A DNA stretch of 64,000 nt from NCBI GenBank assembly GCA_963678675.1, contig OY783191.1:24572955-24636954 (forward strand). The letters are read 5' to 3'. The notes under the pieces were generated by a model that ran no database searches, was not told the DNA's origin, and saw only the letters and a list, made by a program, of their open reading frames with translations. The position numbers and the translations under genes were made by a program. Positions 20,936 through 30,076 of the stretch are shown one piece after another (within the stretch, counting starts at the first letter, position 1; the number at the start of each line of letters is the position of its first letter). The DNA comes from Xiphydria camelus (lineage: Eukaryota; Arthropoda; Insecta; Hymenoptera; Xiphydriidae).

Positions 20936-23900
20936 TACCGATTGTAATAGATACCGCTATACTTAGAATAATAAATCAGCTTTATAAAGGGAAGACAAGA
21001 CGAATCTAATAGATGGCCGGTCGAATTAACTTAATACCTGGCTTATCCAGGTACAAAGAATCGAACCGTCATTCGATGCAACATAACTCCTTTTATGGCC
21101 AGGGACGAGCAACGACATCCTTGCCCACTCGAAAAATACAGTGGGGTAAAAAGTATTCATACACCACGGTGAGGTACCGTTGAACTATGATTCACTTGCA
21201 AATAATTGAAAATTGAAATAAATTAATATCTATATTGGCATCAAAATATAGCTTGTACTGTCACCTCTTTCAAATTATATATATTTTATTGAAGAAAAAA
21301 TATCGGGCTTCTGTCGGTAGCTGAGCCGCGTCAAAGGAGTTTCCAGCACGAGCGATCGTGTGCTTCTCCAGAATATGGATCAAAGTACCTCAAGTACTGC
21401 TATGGACATGCCACAGCTGGTTATTTCAACTATTCCTAGGTGTGGCATATATATCGATGGCGAGAAAGATTTTTCTTCTTTCATAAGGAATCTACAGTTT
21501 CACGTTGTAACACTTACTCTGTTACACCCTGTATATCGCGGTGATACTAATTACTAAGGATCGTTAATCAGAATTCTGACCATCGCACAGTGGTTCTGAA
21601 ATAGGTCAAAAGTCCATAATATTCATAACTGCTTACTATGATGCTAAGTTCAGATACGTACATTTTTTGGTTTAAGTTATAGTTTGAAGCATGCCCTTGA
21701 TTATTATATAACATGTTACATGCCATTCTTGTCCTATTTTAATGTATTGAATTTTTACGGTTTCGCAGTCTTATTGTTACGAAATCAGTTTTCTCTATTT
21801 AAAACAATTTGCTTGGTTTCAGGTACGTTTTATAAGTGTACGTGTTTTCAAGGATGCATATTTTGGAATAATACTAGGTACCAGTATAATACCTATATCT
21901 TTTTTAATTATTAAGCTGCTTTTGACTTTTATTGTAAGCATTAGGGAAATGTGCTTTTTGTTAAATTATTTTTTCCAACTACTTTTCCTATTACCACCTC
22001 TGGAAAAAGTTCTTATATATAAGTATGTTTTTGAATTATTTTATATCATTTAATAATGAATGTTTCAGTTTAATATATTTTTTTATTATGTTCCATTTAC
22101 GTTATCATAGTAGAATAAATATATGGTTAATTTTTGGTCTTTTATTTTAACAGTATATCTTTATAACTAAGACATAAATTTACATCGCACAAATCAGTTA
22201 TGTAACTCATTAATATACTCATGATCGCGTTTGCTTAGATCGCCGGACCACTGTGTATCGTTTGTTGGAAGACGCAAATTAGCAAACTGTAAACTGCGGC
22301 ACGCTGGCGCAGAAGTAGGTAGGCTAGAGTCGCCGTTCTCCCGGGGAGCAGGCTGCTTCTCACGGTCTTGACCAGTAGAAGTAAGTTCACCCGTTTTCGT
22401 GCGATGGGAGCGCTTCTGCAGTTACAGAATAGTGATTCCTTCACTCTCCTTGCTTTTTCAGTGAACATCGCCCGCTCCTCACTTAGAGAATAGCTGTTTA
22501 GGTACACGTTTCAACGGTCGGGCATGAGCTGGGCGAGGGAAGCTCTCACCCGTGGAACGGTCACTTCCCAGGTACGCTCACTCTCCCCGGAATTACAGAA
22601 TAGCCGTCCCGGGCGGCTGCGCGAGAGCGTAGACGGGGTGGAGGACTGAGGCGTGGGGGGCGATGCACGCGTGGATGTCGCGGTTACTGGCGGAGCTCTA
22701 GGGCAACCACGGTGGGTGGCAAGGTGCGGGCCGCCGCAATTGGCGCAGGTTGGGGATTTGTTCGACTTGTCTTTAGAACGACAGGTCGAAGTCTCGTGGT
22801 CTTTTGCGCAGAAGGCGCAGACCCAGGTGGCACGGCAGTAGTTTGCCGTGTGCCGGAATTTCAAGCAGCGGCGGCACTGCGGGATTAGCTTTGATTTCCT
22901 TTTCGGTTCAACTTTTACACTGAGACCGGAAAGCGATTTAATATCGAAGATGGCTTTGGCGGAAGAGGATTTGGCGTCCAGGTAGACGCAGACTAGAGAC
23001 CATACTTTATCGCCTTCCCTCATGCGATAAACGGACTTGATTGGCAGGCCCTTGGTTTCATGTTCGGAGCGGATATCGTCATCGGAGAGGGACTCCAAAA
23101 CGCCCCTGAGCACCACACACAGGTCTTTATCCTGGGGGATTTGATTTGTAGTGTACTGAGTTTTGTCCCTATCCAGTTTGGAAGTCAGGAGACGGAAATC
23201 GTTTACTGAATGGAGGTATACTTTGACCGAGTCAGAAGTATTGACAGCACGGCGAAAGGAGATATCCTTCTCGGCCAAGAATTTTTGAACTACGGTCCAA
23301 TTGGATTTCTGCTTGAGGCAGACGGGAGGGAGGTGTGAGGTGCAACTATCCTCGGCAACTGGCTCCGAAACAGAGTCCGAGTCAGACTCCGAGGAACTGG
23401 CTGCCGGAGGGCTAGTTCTCCTCCGCTTATTCGACTTTCGCATCTGGATTTGCCAGGGGTTATCGTCGGTTTCCATAGAGGAACCTGATTGAGTAGCGGC
23501 AGGCGACGAGGAGGGGATTTGGGAGTTGGCGCTGGCGTTGGCGTTGGCGTTCGCGTTGGCGTTATCGATGGCGTTGGCATTGGCGATGGCGTTGGCGTTG
23601 GTGGGGGGTGGAGGAGTACCTTGGGCCGAGTTTTTGCGGGCCAGGAGTTTCGACAGGAGCTCGTCAAGCTGGGTTATACGGATGGAGATTTGAGCACGTT
23701 CCGAATTGATCTGGAGGATTTGCAAGTCTAACTCGCCTATCGATTCGGCGGAGATGGGGGAAGGCGCGAAGCCTCTCTGGAGGGAAGCTTGCTCTGTGGG
23801 AGCAACGTTAACGAGGCTTCCTTGAGGAAGACCTTCCTGGTTGAGGCTCATTGCGACGGAGGGAAGGAGATGCGCCGTTGAAGCGTCGGGCGGCCCTGTG

Positions 23901-24100
23901 AAGGGCCTGTTAGCGAGAGCGGCGGCTGCCGCCCGGCGGGGCAGCCGTTTTCCTACCTGTATATAGCTGCCGCTGGGAGCTCCAGTGATTTAGGTCCTTG
24001 ACGACGAGGTCGCCGGTGAGCTGAGTGTCGAGATCACTATACGACCGTCCTTATGTTGCGTTGCACTACACTGCACTTTCTTAACGTCCGACTAGCGCGA

Positions 24101-24644
24101 GAGCTCCGGTAATATGCTCGCCTGGCAGTCACTTGCAACCAGCAGAATCACCTGTCCTTTTACATAGCTCCCTAAAATAGATGAATAAACATCCCCTATA
24201 AAGTATAGCTTTGTAGAAGCAACATAATTTTTTGTTCTTTTTTGAACTTTGAAATATTAATTTTTCAATGACGCAACCCGGTAAGTCTTGACAGGTCATT
24301 ACCGTTCCCATTTACTACTATTTAAACATCTACTTACAAATTTCTAGCAACCTTAAAATACCTCACTCGATTTTGTCGCTAGCTCTCCGACTACTAGTAA
24401 GTCAGCTTAGAGCATCTGATGTTTAGTATCAACTTACCTCTTTTGGAACACCCATCACCTGAGCATAATCACGATTATGTTAACGTTAATTGCAGAATAG
24501 ACCGCGAGCTCGGGCACATTAACGCAGTAGTAGTTCAGCACACCGAATTGCCTTTTAGTTTTAATAGAAGAACTTGTCCACGACGAGTCTCTATTATCGA
24601 TCGCTGCCTCCTACCACGAACAGTTCATAAAACGTTATTACCTT
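24101..24644. other. Unassigned sequence between LINE and Gypsy
   Basis: No family is recognised. A frame running 24419-24640 reads onward into the Gypsy LTR, so its apparent C-terminus is an artefact. This may be single-copy host sequence. The bases ACCTT at its right edge are the Gypsy target duplication. Confidence 0.4.
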
Positions 24645-24811
24645 TGTGGTGTATTCAACCACGCAAGTATTGGGTAACACCTAGATATTGGGAGAAAGGG
24701 CTCTCCGTCAGAGTTAGTTGCGTGCTGACCCCCGGCCAGCACACTGGAGCTCCGGCCCAGCCGCAAAGTATATGCCAATAAATATTCACATGTAACACCT
24801 AAGATTTAACA
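24645..24811 (+). repeat. 5' LTR of the young Gypsy element
   Basis: Begins TGTGGTGTATTCAACC and ends AAGATTTAACA. A polyadenylation hexamer AATAAA is at 24777-24782, near the 3' edge of the LTR as expected for the R region. At 167 bp it is short even for Mag-type elements. Confidence 0.93.
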
Positions 24812-24830
24812 ACTGGCGACGAGGATTACA
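24812..24830 (+). promoter_or_regulatory. Primer-binding site, tRNA-Ser type
   Basis: TGGCGACGAGGAT begins three bases after the LTR. It is complementary to AUCCUCGUCGCCA, the 3' end expected for animal tRNA-Ser(GCU) plus CCA. The second Gypsy element (39994) has the same motif at the same offset. Confidence 0.7.
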
Positions 24831-24923
24831 GAACCTATGTACGCGAGTGCGATAAATAGTGTCCCGAAAACACGTGCGTAGAACCAAGCTCCGGGGCGTT
24901 ATATATTTACACAGAAAACTCTA

Positions 24924-27900
24924 ATGGAGGAAAAGCCGAAAGGAACGGCGTGGATTCAAAAACTAAATAAACAAGAAATTATCGCAGAGTTAGAGAAAAG
25001 AGGAGAATCTATCGAACAAACAGACACCTACGATATTTTGAGAAAACAATTGAGAGATACAATTAAAAAAGAAGCTTACACGACGCCGGAAAATTCAGAA
25101 GTAGAAACTGAGTTAGACGGAGAAGACAGTATGGCCAATCAGAAATTCGAATTTCAACCAAACAACGACTGGGACCTTTTCGAGGAAAAGCTGGAGTGTT
25201 TGTTTATTGCCAAGAACATAACAGACAACAAAGTGAAAGTGGCCACGCTAGTGACAAAATTAACCTCAGAGCCACATGCGCTTCTCAAGCAGCTAATCAC
25301 ACCAGCAAAAATCAAGGACAGCAGGTACGAGGACTTGACGAAGGTATTATCAGAACACCTAAAACCGAAGCCATCGGAAGCCATGGAGCGATGTACTTTT
25401 CACACAGCAAAACAAGAATCGCACGAGTCAATTACTGACTTTATAGCGAGACTAAAAAAATTGTCAATTCATTGCAATTTTACAGAATTAGACAATGCCA
25501 TTCGAGACCAATTAGTGTGCGGGATCAGTGATAAAGACATCAGAATAAAGTTATTTGAAGAAAAGGAATTAACATTGAAAAAAGCGCAAGAAATAGCGAT
25601 AGCGCGAGAAGCAGCAGTGAAAAACGCTACAAAATCGAATAATACCCTGGAGAATAAAAGTGTAAGAAACGAGGTATACGTTATACAAGGTGACGAGCAG
25701 AGGACATGGCAACGCAGAGGCCAGCGAGAAAGAGGTATACAAGGGAAGGCGGCCAGCGACTACAACAACACACAGCAGCAGCCGAGTCAACATTCCACGG
25801 GATCATCCAAACCGGGCTGTTATCGCTGCGGGAAGGTAAATCACCCGAGTAGCGAATGTCGTTTTCGAAATTATGTATGCAATAACTGCAATAAAAAAGG
25901 GCATTTAGCGAGAGCGTGTAAAAGCGGTAAAAATGTAGCGCAAAAGTCAACCGAAATAAAAAGATTAACAGCAAACGGAGAAAGCGACGAAATCACGGAC
26001 GAAGATAGCGATGAAACGCGAGATCACGAAAAGAATTTTTTTTCTATCAATCAAATAAATGTAACAGACTCGCGTAAAGATAACAACGTAGCTAGAGAAG
26101 AAATAGTTAATCACACAAGCAATAATATCACAGGGATAGTACCCATGTACGTAGAATTAAAAATAAACGGAAAAAATATTAAATTCGAGATTGACACAGG
26201 TACATTTGCAACTGTAATTTCTGAAAAAACGTACAATAAATATTTCAGTAAAAATAAAATCACAGAAACAGAAAAAGACTTAAGAGCGTATGGAGGACAC
26301 GCATTAGTACCAAGAGGCGAACTAACTGATTTAGAGGTCACGTTCAATAATACGACGAGAATATTGAAATGCTTTGTTTTGCCGGGAACAGGACCAGCGC
26401 TAATGGGTCGAGAATGGCTTACACAGTTCAGAGCATGGCCTTTAACTATACCGAAATTCGATTCAAATACAGTAAATAAAATCGAAGAGACCTTGTGTGA
26501 TTATCTAGCTCGACACTTCCCTACGTTGTTTAGCGACTCACCTGGATTATATAATAAGAGTACAACTAAAATCCACATGAAAGAAAATACGAAGCCAATA
26601 GCGTTAAAATGCAGACATGCTGCATATGCATTACGACTAATGCTCGAAAAAGAAATAGACAGGTTAGTTGAATTAGGACACTTAAAACGGGTGGATGTAT
26701 CAAAGTGGGCAACGCCTATCGTGCCAGTATTGAAAGGCAACAATGAAATACGAATTTGCGGAGATTTTAAACTGGCGTTAAACCCGCACCTGCTTATAGA
26801 TAAATACCCGTTGCACACTATAGACGAAATTTTCGCAAAACTACAAGGAGGTAAATTTTTTTCCGAATTGGATCTCAAACATGCGTATATGCAATTTCCG
26901 GTTGACGATGAAAGCGCGGAATTGTTAACGATAATTACACATAAGGGCTTGTATAGATACACAAAAATACCCGAAGGAATCTCACCAGCACCGGCAGACA
27001 TACAGCGTAAAATGGACGAGTGTTTGAGTGGGATTGACGGAGTTATTGCATATCTAGACAATATATACGTATCAGGAAAGACTGAGGAAGAGCATTTGGG
27101 AAATTTAAAAATAGTGTGTAAAAGATTGCAAGATTGCAACTTACGGCTAAACTTAAAGAAATGTAACTTTATGAAATCGCGTATTGATGTATTAGGGTTC
27201 GTAATAGACAAAGACGGTCTGCACAAATCAAAATCAAAAATCAACGCAATGGTAAACGCACCGCGACCGACAAACGAAAAGGAATTTGCATCGTTATTAG
27301 GGCTTGTAAATTTTTATGCCAGATTCTTGAAAAACAGATCAGTAAAGCTAAAGCCACTTTACGACTTACTAAATAAAGAGAAAGAAGAGTGGGATGATGA
27401 ATGCGAAACCGCATTTAAATGGGTAAAAAATGAACTAATAAATCCGAGTTTTTTATCTCATTACGATCCAAATGAGGAAATATTACTCGCGTGTGATGCA
27501 TCGGATTACGGATTATCCGCGATTCTGTCCCATCGATATAAAGATGGTTCAGAAAGGCCAATCGCGTATGCGTCAAAGAAAATACCCAAGACCGAATTAA
27601 AACGTGCAATTATTGATAAAGAAGCAATGGCAATAGTCTTCGGATTTAAACGATTCTATCAATTTGTATTCGGTAAGGAAATTACGTTACGTACAGATAA
27701 TAAACCATTAGAATTAATATTAGGACCTAGAAAAGGAATACCGCAAACGGCAGACAACAGATTGCAACGATATGCGTATTATCTCTCTGGATACCGTTAC
27801 AAAATAGAACATGTGAAATCCGAGAGAAATGCGAACGCCGATGCATTGTCGCGACTACCAGTAGAGGACGATACGGATATTTCAAACTTGTACAGTAAAA

Positions 27901-28109
27901 CTCCGTCACAGGTTTATTTCTTCGAAAATCAATCGATTGCCTTTAATAGTAAAATGCTTGCGGCAGAAAGCAAGAAAGATAAAGTTCTTAGCGACGTGAT
28001 ACGTCATGTAACAGGCGACTGGCCGAATTACAACGATCTCACCGAAGAAAAAAAAATTTTCTTTAAAATTAGATTCGAACTAAGTGTAGAGAAAGAGTGC
28101 CTCTTCTAG
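24924..28109 (+). CDS. Gypsy Gag-protease-RT-RNase H polyprotein (stops before integrase)
   Basis: A 1061-residue frame. Gag occupies about 1-340: an N-terminal EIIAELEKRG helix, a capsid-like region, and two CCHC knuckles near 298-332 (CYRCGKVNHPSSEC, CNNCNKKGHLARAC). The aspartic protease is near 423 (FEIDTGTFATVIS) with ALMGREWL. RT follows (WATPIVPVLKGNNEIRICGD, SELDLKHAYMQFPV) with the catalytic box reading YLDN (27051-27062) where YxDD is usual. RNase H contains LACDASDYGLSAIL and DNKPLELI. A TAG at 28107-28109 interrupts the polyprotein at the point leading into integrase, and the frame continues unchanged beyond it. The start at 24924 is supported by the parallel start of the second element's Gag. 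Confidence 0.93.
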   Translation: MEEKPKGTAWIQKLNKQEIIAELEKRGESIEQTDTYDILRKQLRDTIKKEAYTTPENSEVETELDGEDSMANQKFEFQPNNDWDLFEEKLECLFIAKNITDNKVKVATLVTKLTSEPHALLKQLITPAKIKDSRYEDLTKVLSEHLKPKPSEAMERCTFHTAKQESHESITDFIARLKKLSIHCNFTELDNAIRDQLVCGISDKDIRIKLFEEKELTLKKAQEIAIAREAAVKNATKSNNTLENKSVRNEVYVIQGDEQRTWQRRGQRERGIQGKAASDYNNTQQQPSQHSTGSSKPGCYRCGKVNHPSSECRFRNYVCNNCNKKGHLARACKSGKNVAQKSTEIKRLTANGESDEITDEDSDETRDHEKNFFSINQINVTDSRKDNNVAREEIVNHTSNNITGIVPMYVELKINGKNIKFEIDTGTFATVISEKTYNKYFSKNKITETEKDLRAYGGHALVPRGELTDLEVTFNNTTRILKCFVLPGTGPALMGREWLTQFRAWPLTIPKFDSNTVNKIEETLCDYLARHFPTLFSDSPGLYNKSTTKIHMKENTKPIALKCRHAAYALRLMLEKEIDRLVELGHLKRVDVSKWATPIVPVLKGNNEIRICGDFKLALNPHLLIDKYPLHTIDEIFAKLQGGKFFSELDLKHAYMQFPVDDESAELLTIITHKGLYRYTKIPEGISPAPADIQRKMDECLSGIDGVIAYLDNIYVSGKTEEEHLGNLKIVCKRLQDCNLRLNLKKCNFMKSRIDVLGFVIDKDGLHKSKSKINAMVNAPRPTNEKEFASLLGLVNFYARFLKNRSVKLKPLYDLLNKEKEEWDDECETAFKWVKNELINPSFLSHYDPNEEILLACDASDYGLSAILSHRYKDGSERPIAYASKKIPKTELKRAIIDKEAMAIVFGFKRFYQFVFGKEITLRTDNKPLELILGPRKGIPQTADNRLQRYAYYLSGYRYKIEHVKSERNANADALSRLPVEDDTDISNLYSKTPSQVYFFENQSIAFNSKMLAAESKKDKVLSDVIRHVTGDWPNYNDLTEEKKIFFKIRFELSVEKECLF

Positions 28110-28112
28110 GGA

Positions 28113-29072
28113 GTGCGCGCATGCATTCCAGAAAAAATGCGATTCGCAATATTGAACGAACTTCATGCAACGCATTTCGGAATTGTAAAAATGAAAATGT
28201 TCGCGCGCTCATATGTGTATTGGCCGGGTATAGACTCAGCGATAGAAGAAATCGCAAATACATGTAAAACGTGTTTAATAGACAGAAAAGTTCCGAATAA
28301 AACACCACTAACGACGTGGCCATTTCCAAGTAAAGTATGGGGCCGCATACACTGTGATTATGCGAAATTTGAAGGTGACATGTATTTAATTATAATAGAT
28401 GCACACAGCAAATGGCCAGAAATAATAAACTGCAAAAAAAATACGGATGCGCAAAGGCTCATAAAAGAATTTAAAATTCTATTCACAAGATTTGGATTAC
28501 CTATTCACTGCGTGACAGACGGAGGTCCGCAGTTTAGAAGCGCAGAATTTTGCAAGTTTCTCAAGGTAAATAATATAGAGCATACCTTTTCGCCTCCGTA
28601 TCACCCAGCAACGAATGGGGCTGCGGAAAATTTTATACAAACATTCAAGCATAAGGTAGCGAAAATTGTAAAAGGGGGAGAGAAAGTGGAAAACGCAGTT
28701 AGTAAATTCGTTTTCGATTATAGAAACTACCCGCACTGTACGACGGGTAGAAGTCCTGCAAATATAATGTACAACCGGAACCCGAGAACCCGGTTCGATT
28801 GTTTAAAACCGAATGTATCTGCGTACGTTGAAAAACAACAAAGACGACAAATCGTCTCACGACCGGGAAATCGAAAAGTAAATGTAAGCATAGGAGATAA
28901 GGTTTATATGGATGCGCACGGCGTAAGAGATGAAAAACGAATTGAAGGTAAAATTGTAAAGCAAACTACGCCTTCCACTTATGTCGTTCAAGCGAATTCT
29001 GGAAAACCGCACAAGCGGCACATTGATCAACCAATTGTACCTCTGCGGCGATCCCCGAGACTTTTTAAATAA
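28113..29072 (+). CDS. Gypsy integrase, in frame after the TAG stop
   Basis: It inserts the cDNA into chromosomes. The frame is the same as gag-pol, one stop downstream. HHCC zinc-binding domain: HATHFG with CKTC near 28275. Catalytic core: IHCDYAKFEGDMYLIIIDAH (first Asp), CVTDGGPQFRS (second Asp), NGAAENFIQTFK (Glu). A C-terminal GPY-like basic tail contains VSIGDKVYM and ends PLRRSPRLFK. All catalytic residues are present. Without read-through of the TAG it would lack its normal translation route, so this copy is either defective by one substitution or depends on stop suppression. Confidence 0.9.
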   Translation: MRACIPEKMRFAILNELHATHFGIVKMKMFARSYVYWPGIDSAIEEIANTCKTCLIDRKVPNKTPLTTWPFPSKVWGRIHCDYAKFEGDMYLIIIDAHSKWPEIINCKKNTDAQRLIKEFKILFTRFGLPIHCVTDGGPQFRSAEFCKFLKVNNIEHTFSPPYHPATNGAAENFIQTFKHKVAKIVKGGEKVENAVSKFVFDYRNYPHCTTGRSPANIMYNRNPRTRFDCLKPNVSAYVEKQQRRQIVSRPGNRKVNVSIGDKVYMDAHGVRDEKRIEGKIVKQTTPSTYVVQANSGKPHKRHIDQPIVPLRRSPRLFK

Positions 29073-29087
29073 AAAAGGGGGAGAAGT

Positions 29088-29254
29088 TGTGGTGTATTCA
29101 ACCACGCAAGTATTGGGTAACACCTAGATATTGGGAGAAAGGGCTCTCCGTCAGAGTTAGTTGCGTGCTGACCCCCGGCCAGCACACTGGAGCTCCGGCC
29201 CAGCCGCAAAGTATATGCCAATAAATATTCACATGTAACACCTAAGATTTAACA
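29088..29254 (+). repeat. 3' LTR of the young Gypsy element
   Basis: Same length and sequence as the 5' LTR by eye. It is preceded by the polypurine tract AAAAAAGGGGGAGAAG at 29071-29086, the plus-strand primer, and followed by the ACCTT duplication. Confidence 0.93.
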
Positions 29255-29433
29255 ACCTTGAAAAAAGTAAAAGTTATTTAAACGCTGGAATAGTTGAATG
29301 AAACGAGAAGCGCGTATTGCAATTAATGTACCGTGAGTAATAGGCGCTCGGTGACAAGCCTGAAATTCTCCGATGTCCATCGAGTCATCTTTTTACGGAC
29401 AAGACACGAGCTAGATCCTCTTCGGTTGCACCT
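29255..29433. other. Short spacer between Gypsy and R1-clade LINE
   Basis: No gene is seen. The left edge is the Gypsy duplication ACCTT and the right edge is the LINE target duplication TCTTCGGTTGCACCT (29419-29433). The sequence in between may be original host DNA. Confidence 0.5.
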
Positions 29434-30076
29434 TTTTTTCTTTTTTTTTTAAGGAGGGGGAAATGCTTTTGACGCACAGCCGGGTGGTAAATCCCGGGTA
29501 GTGTGGGACTCGAGACACCCCGCCGCAGTATGTTTTTCCTGCGAGTGCAATACGGGGGCCCCCTACCCACTAAAACCTAACCTCTAGCCGAAAATTCCCC
29601 TATCTGAGAGTTCCCGGAAACGACCCAAGGCCATACTGCAGAACAACTCTCATGGGGGTACAAGCACAAGCTACCCAAATTTTATTTCCCTGCCTGCTAC
29701 CAAAGTTTAGGCGCAGAATATGCGCATCCGCCAAACGCGCCACTTCCTGTGACGCCACCACCAAAACGCGCCACTTCCTGTGACGCCACCACCAAAGGCG
29801 GGGGAGGGTCGCGGCGCCTCGGGAGGGGGAATACGCACTATCCACCCCCACAGGGCGACCAACCCAGCCCACGCTACATCCAATCGGGAAAATGACAAGT
29901 CCATTTTATTGTGCCGGTAAGCGTATTGCCGCCGGCCGGGGGTGGTGGGGGGACACCCCACCAACCGCGGCACGTCGGTACCAGTACACGTCCACGCCAG
30001 AAGGGGGAACACTCCTGCCAAAGAACAGAAGCTCGCATCCATGGACGTTAGAAGACCAACGCCCATAGATGCGCCC

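Larger units (their letters stand above)
19261..22608. mobile_element. Long-inverted-arm DNA element, copy 1 (CCG duplication)
   Basis: It starts GACGGCTATTCTATAACTG at 19261 and ends TTACAGAATAGCCGTC at 22608, flanked by CCG at 19258-19260 and 22609-22611. Excision restores Jockey ORF1 (SRPG followed by GNSPSP). Inverted arms of several hundred bases lie at about 19500-19880 and 21720-22230. The left arm ends like the right end of copy 2, so the two insertions are opposite in orientation. This copy keeps about 470 bp (21256-21727) that copy 2 lacks. It has no recognisable transposase, so it is probably non-autonomous. Confidence 0.8.
19031..23851 (-). pseudogene. Jockey ORF1, gag-like zinc-knuckle protein (split)
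   Basis: An RNA-binding nucleocapsid-like protein of the LINE RNP. The segments are 23851-22609 and 19260-19031, joined across the insertion at 19261-22608; reading resumes in frame and ends at TAA 19031-19033. The N-terminus has a coiled-coil-like stretch (LQILQINSERAQISIRITQL), an Ala/Asn repeat and a Ser/Glu-rich linker. Then comes a PRE_C2HC-like domain (VVLRGVLESLSDDDIRSE, GLPIKSVYRMREGDKVWSL) followed by three Cys-His knuckles (CRRCLKFRHTANYC, CAFCAKDHETSTC, CANCGGPHLATHRGC). Its last codons overlap the ORF2 start in another frame. Confidence 0.85.
11861..24100 (-). mobile_element. Jockey-clade non-LTR retrotransposon (LINE), twice interrupted
   Basis: A minus-strand LINE. Its poly-A tail appears as 23 T at 11861-11883, the 3' UTR is about 11884-12094, ORF2 spans 12095-19089, ORF1 spans 19031-23851, and the 5' UTR continues to roughly 24000-24120 (5' end not precise). 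Removing the insertions at 13245-17589 and 19261-22608 restores collinearity and leaves about 4.5 kb, a normal Jockey size. The ORF1 zinc-knuckle protein, the apurinic-type endonuclease and RT with the YADD motif define the clade. It is dead through insertions, an endonuclease deletion and stop codons. Confidence 0.88.
24645..29254 (+). mobile_element. Mag-type Gypsy LTR retrotransposon, young insertion
   Basis: Two 167-bp LTRs (24645-24811 and 29088-29254), TG...CA bounded and identical as far as I can read, flank a 4.3-kb interior. ACCTT is duplicated at 24640-24644 and 29255-29259. The interior carries a primer-binding site, a single gag-pol frame broken by one stop, an integrase and a polypurine tract. 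There is no envelope gene. The order protease, RT, RNase H, integrase is that of Metaviridae (Gypsy), and the serine-tRNA primer site fits the Mag lineage. Identical LTRs imply very recent integration. Confidence 0.95.

Noticed and set aside
24419..24781. Frame of 120 codons before the Gypsy element
   Set aside because: Its last third is LTR sequence and the rest shows no family; no splice or start context supports it.
26501..27244. Minus-strand frame of 247 codons opposite the Gypsy RT
   Set aside because: Shadow of the intact gag-pol frame; no independent homology.
28113..29072. Envelope-like gene after pol (errantivirus)
   Set aside because: The only frame after the stop is integrase followed directly by the polypurine tract and LTR; there is no env.
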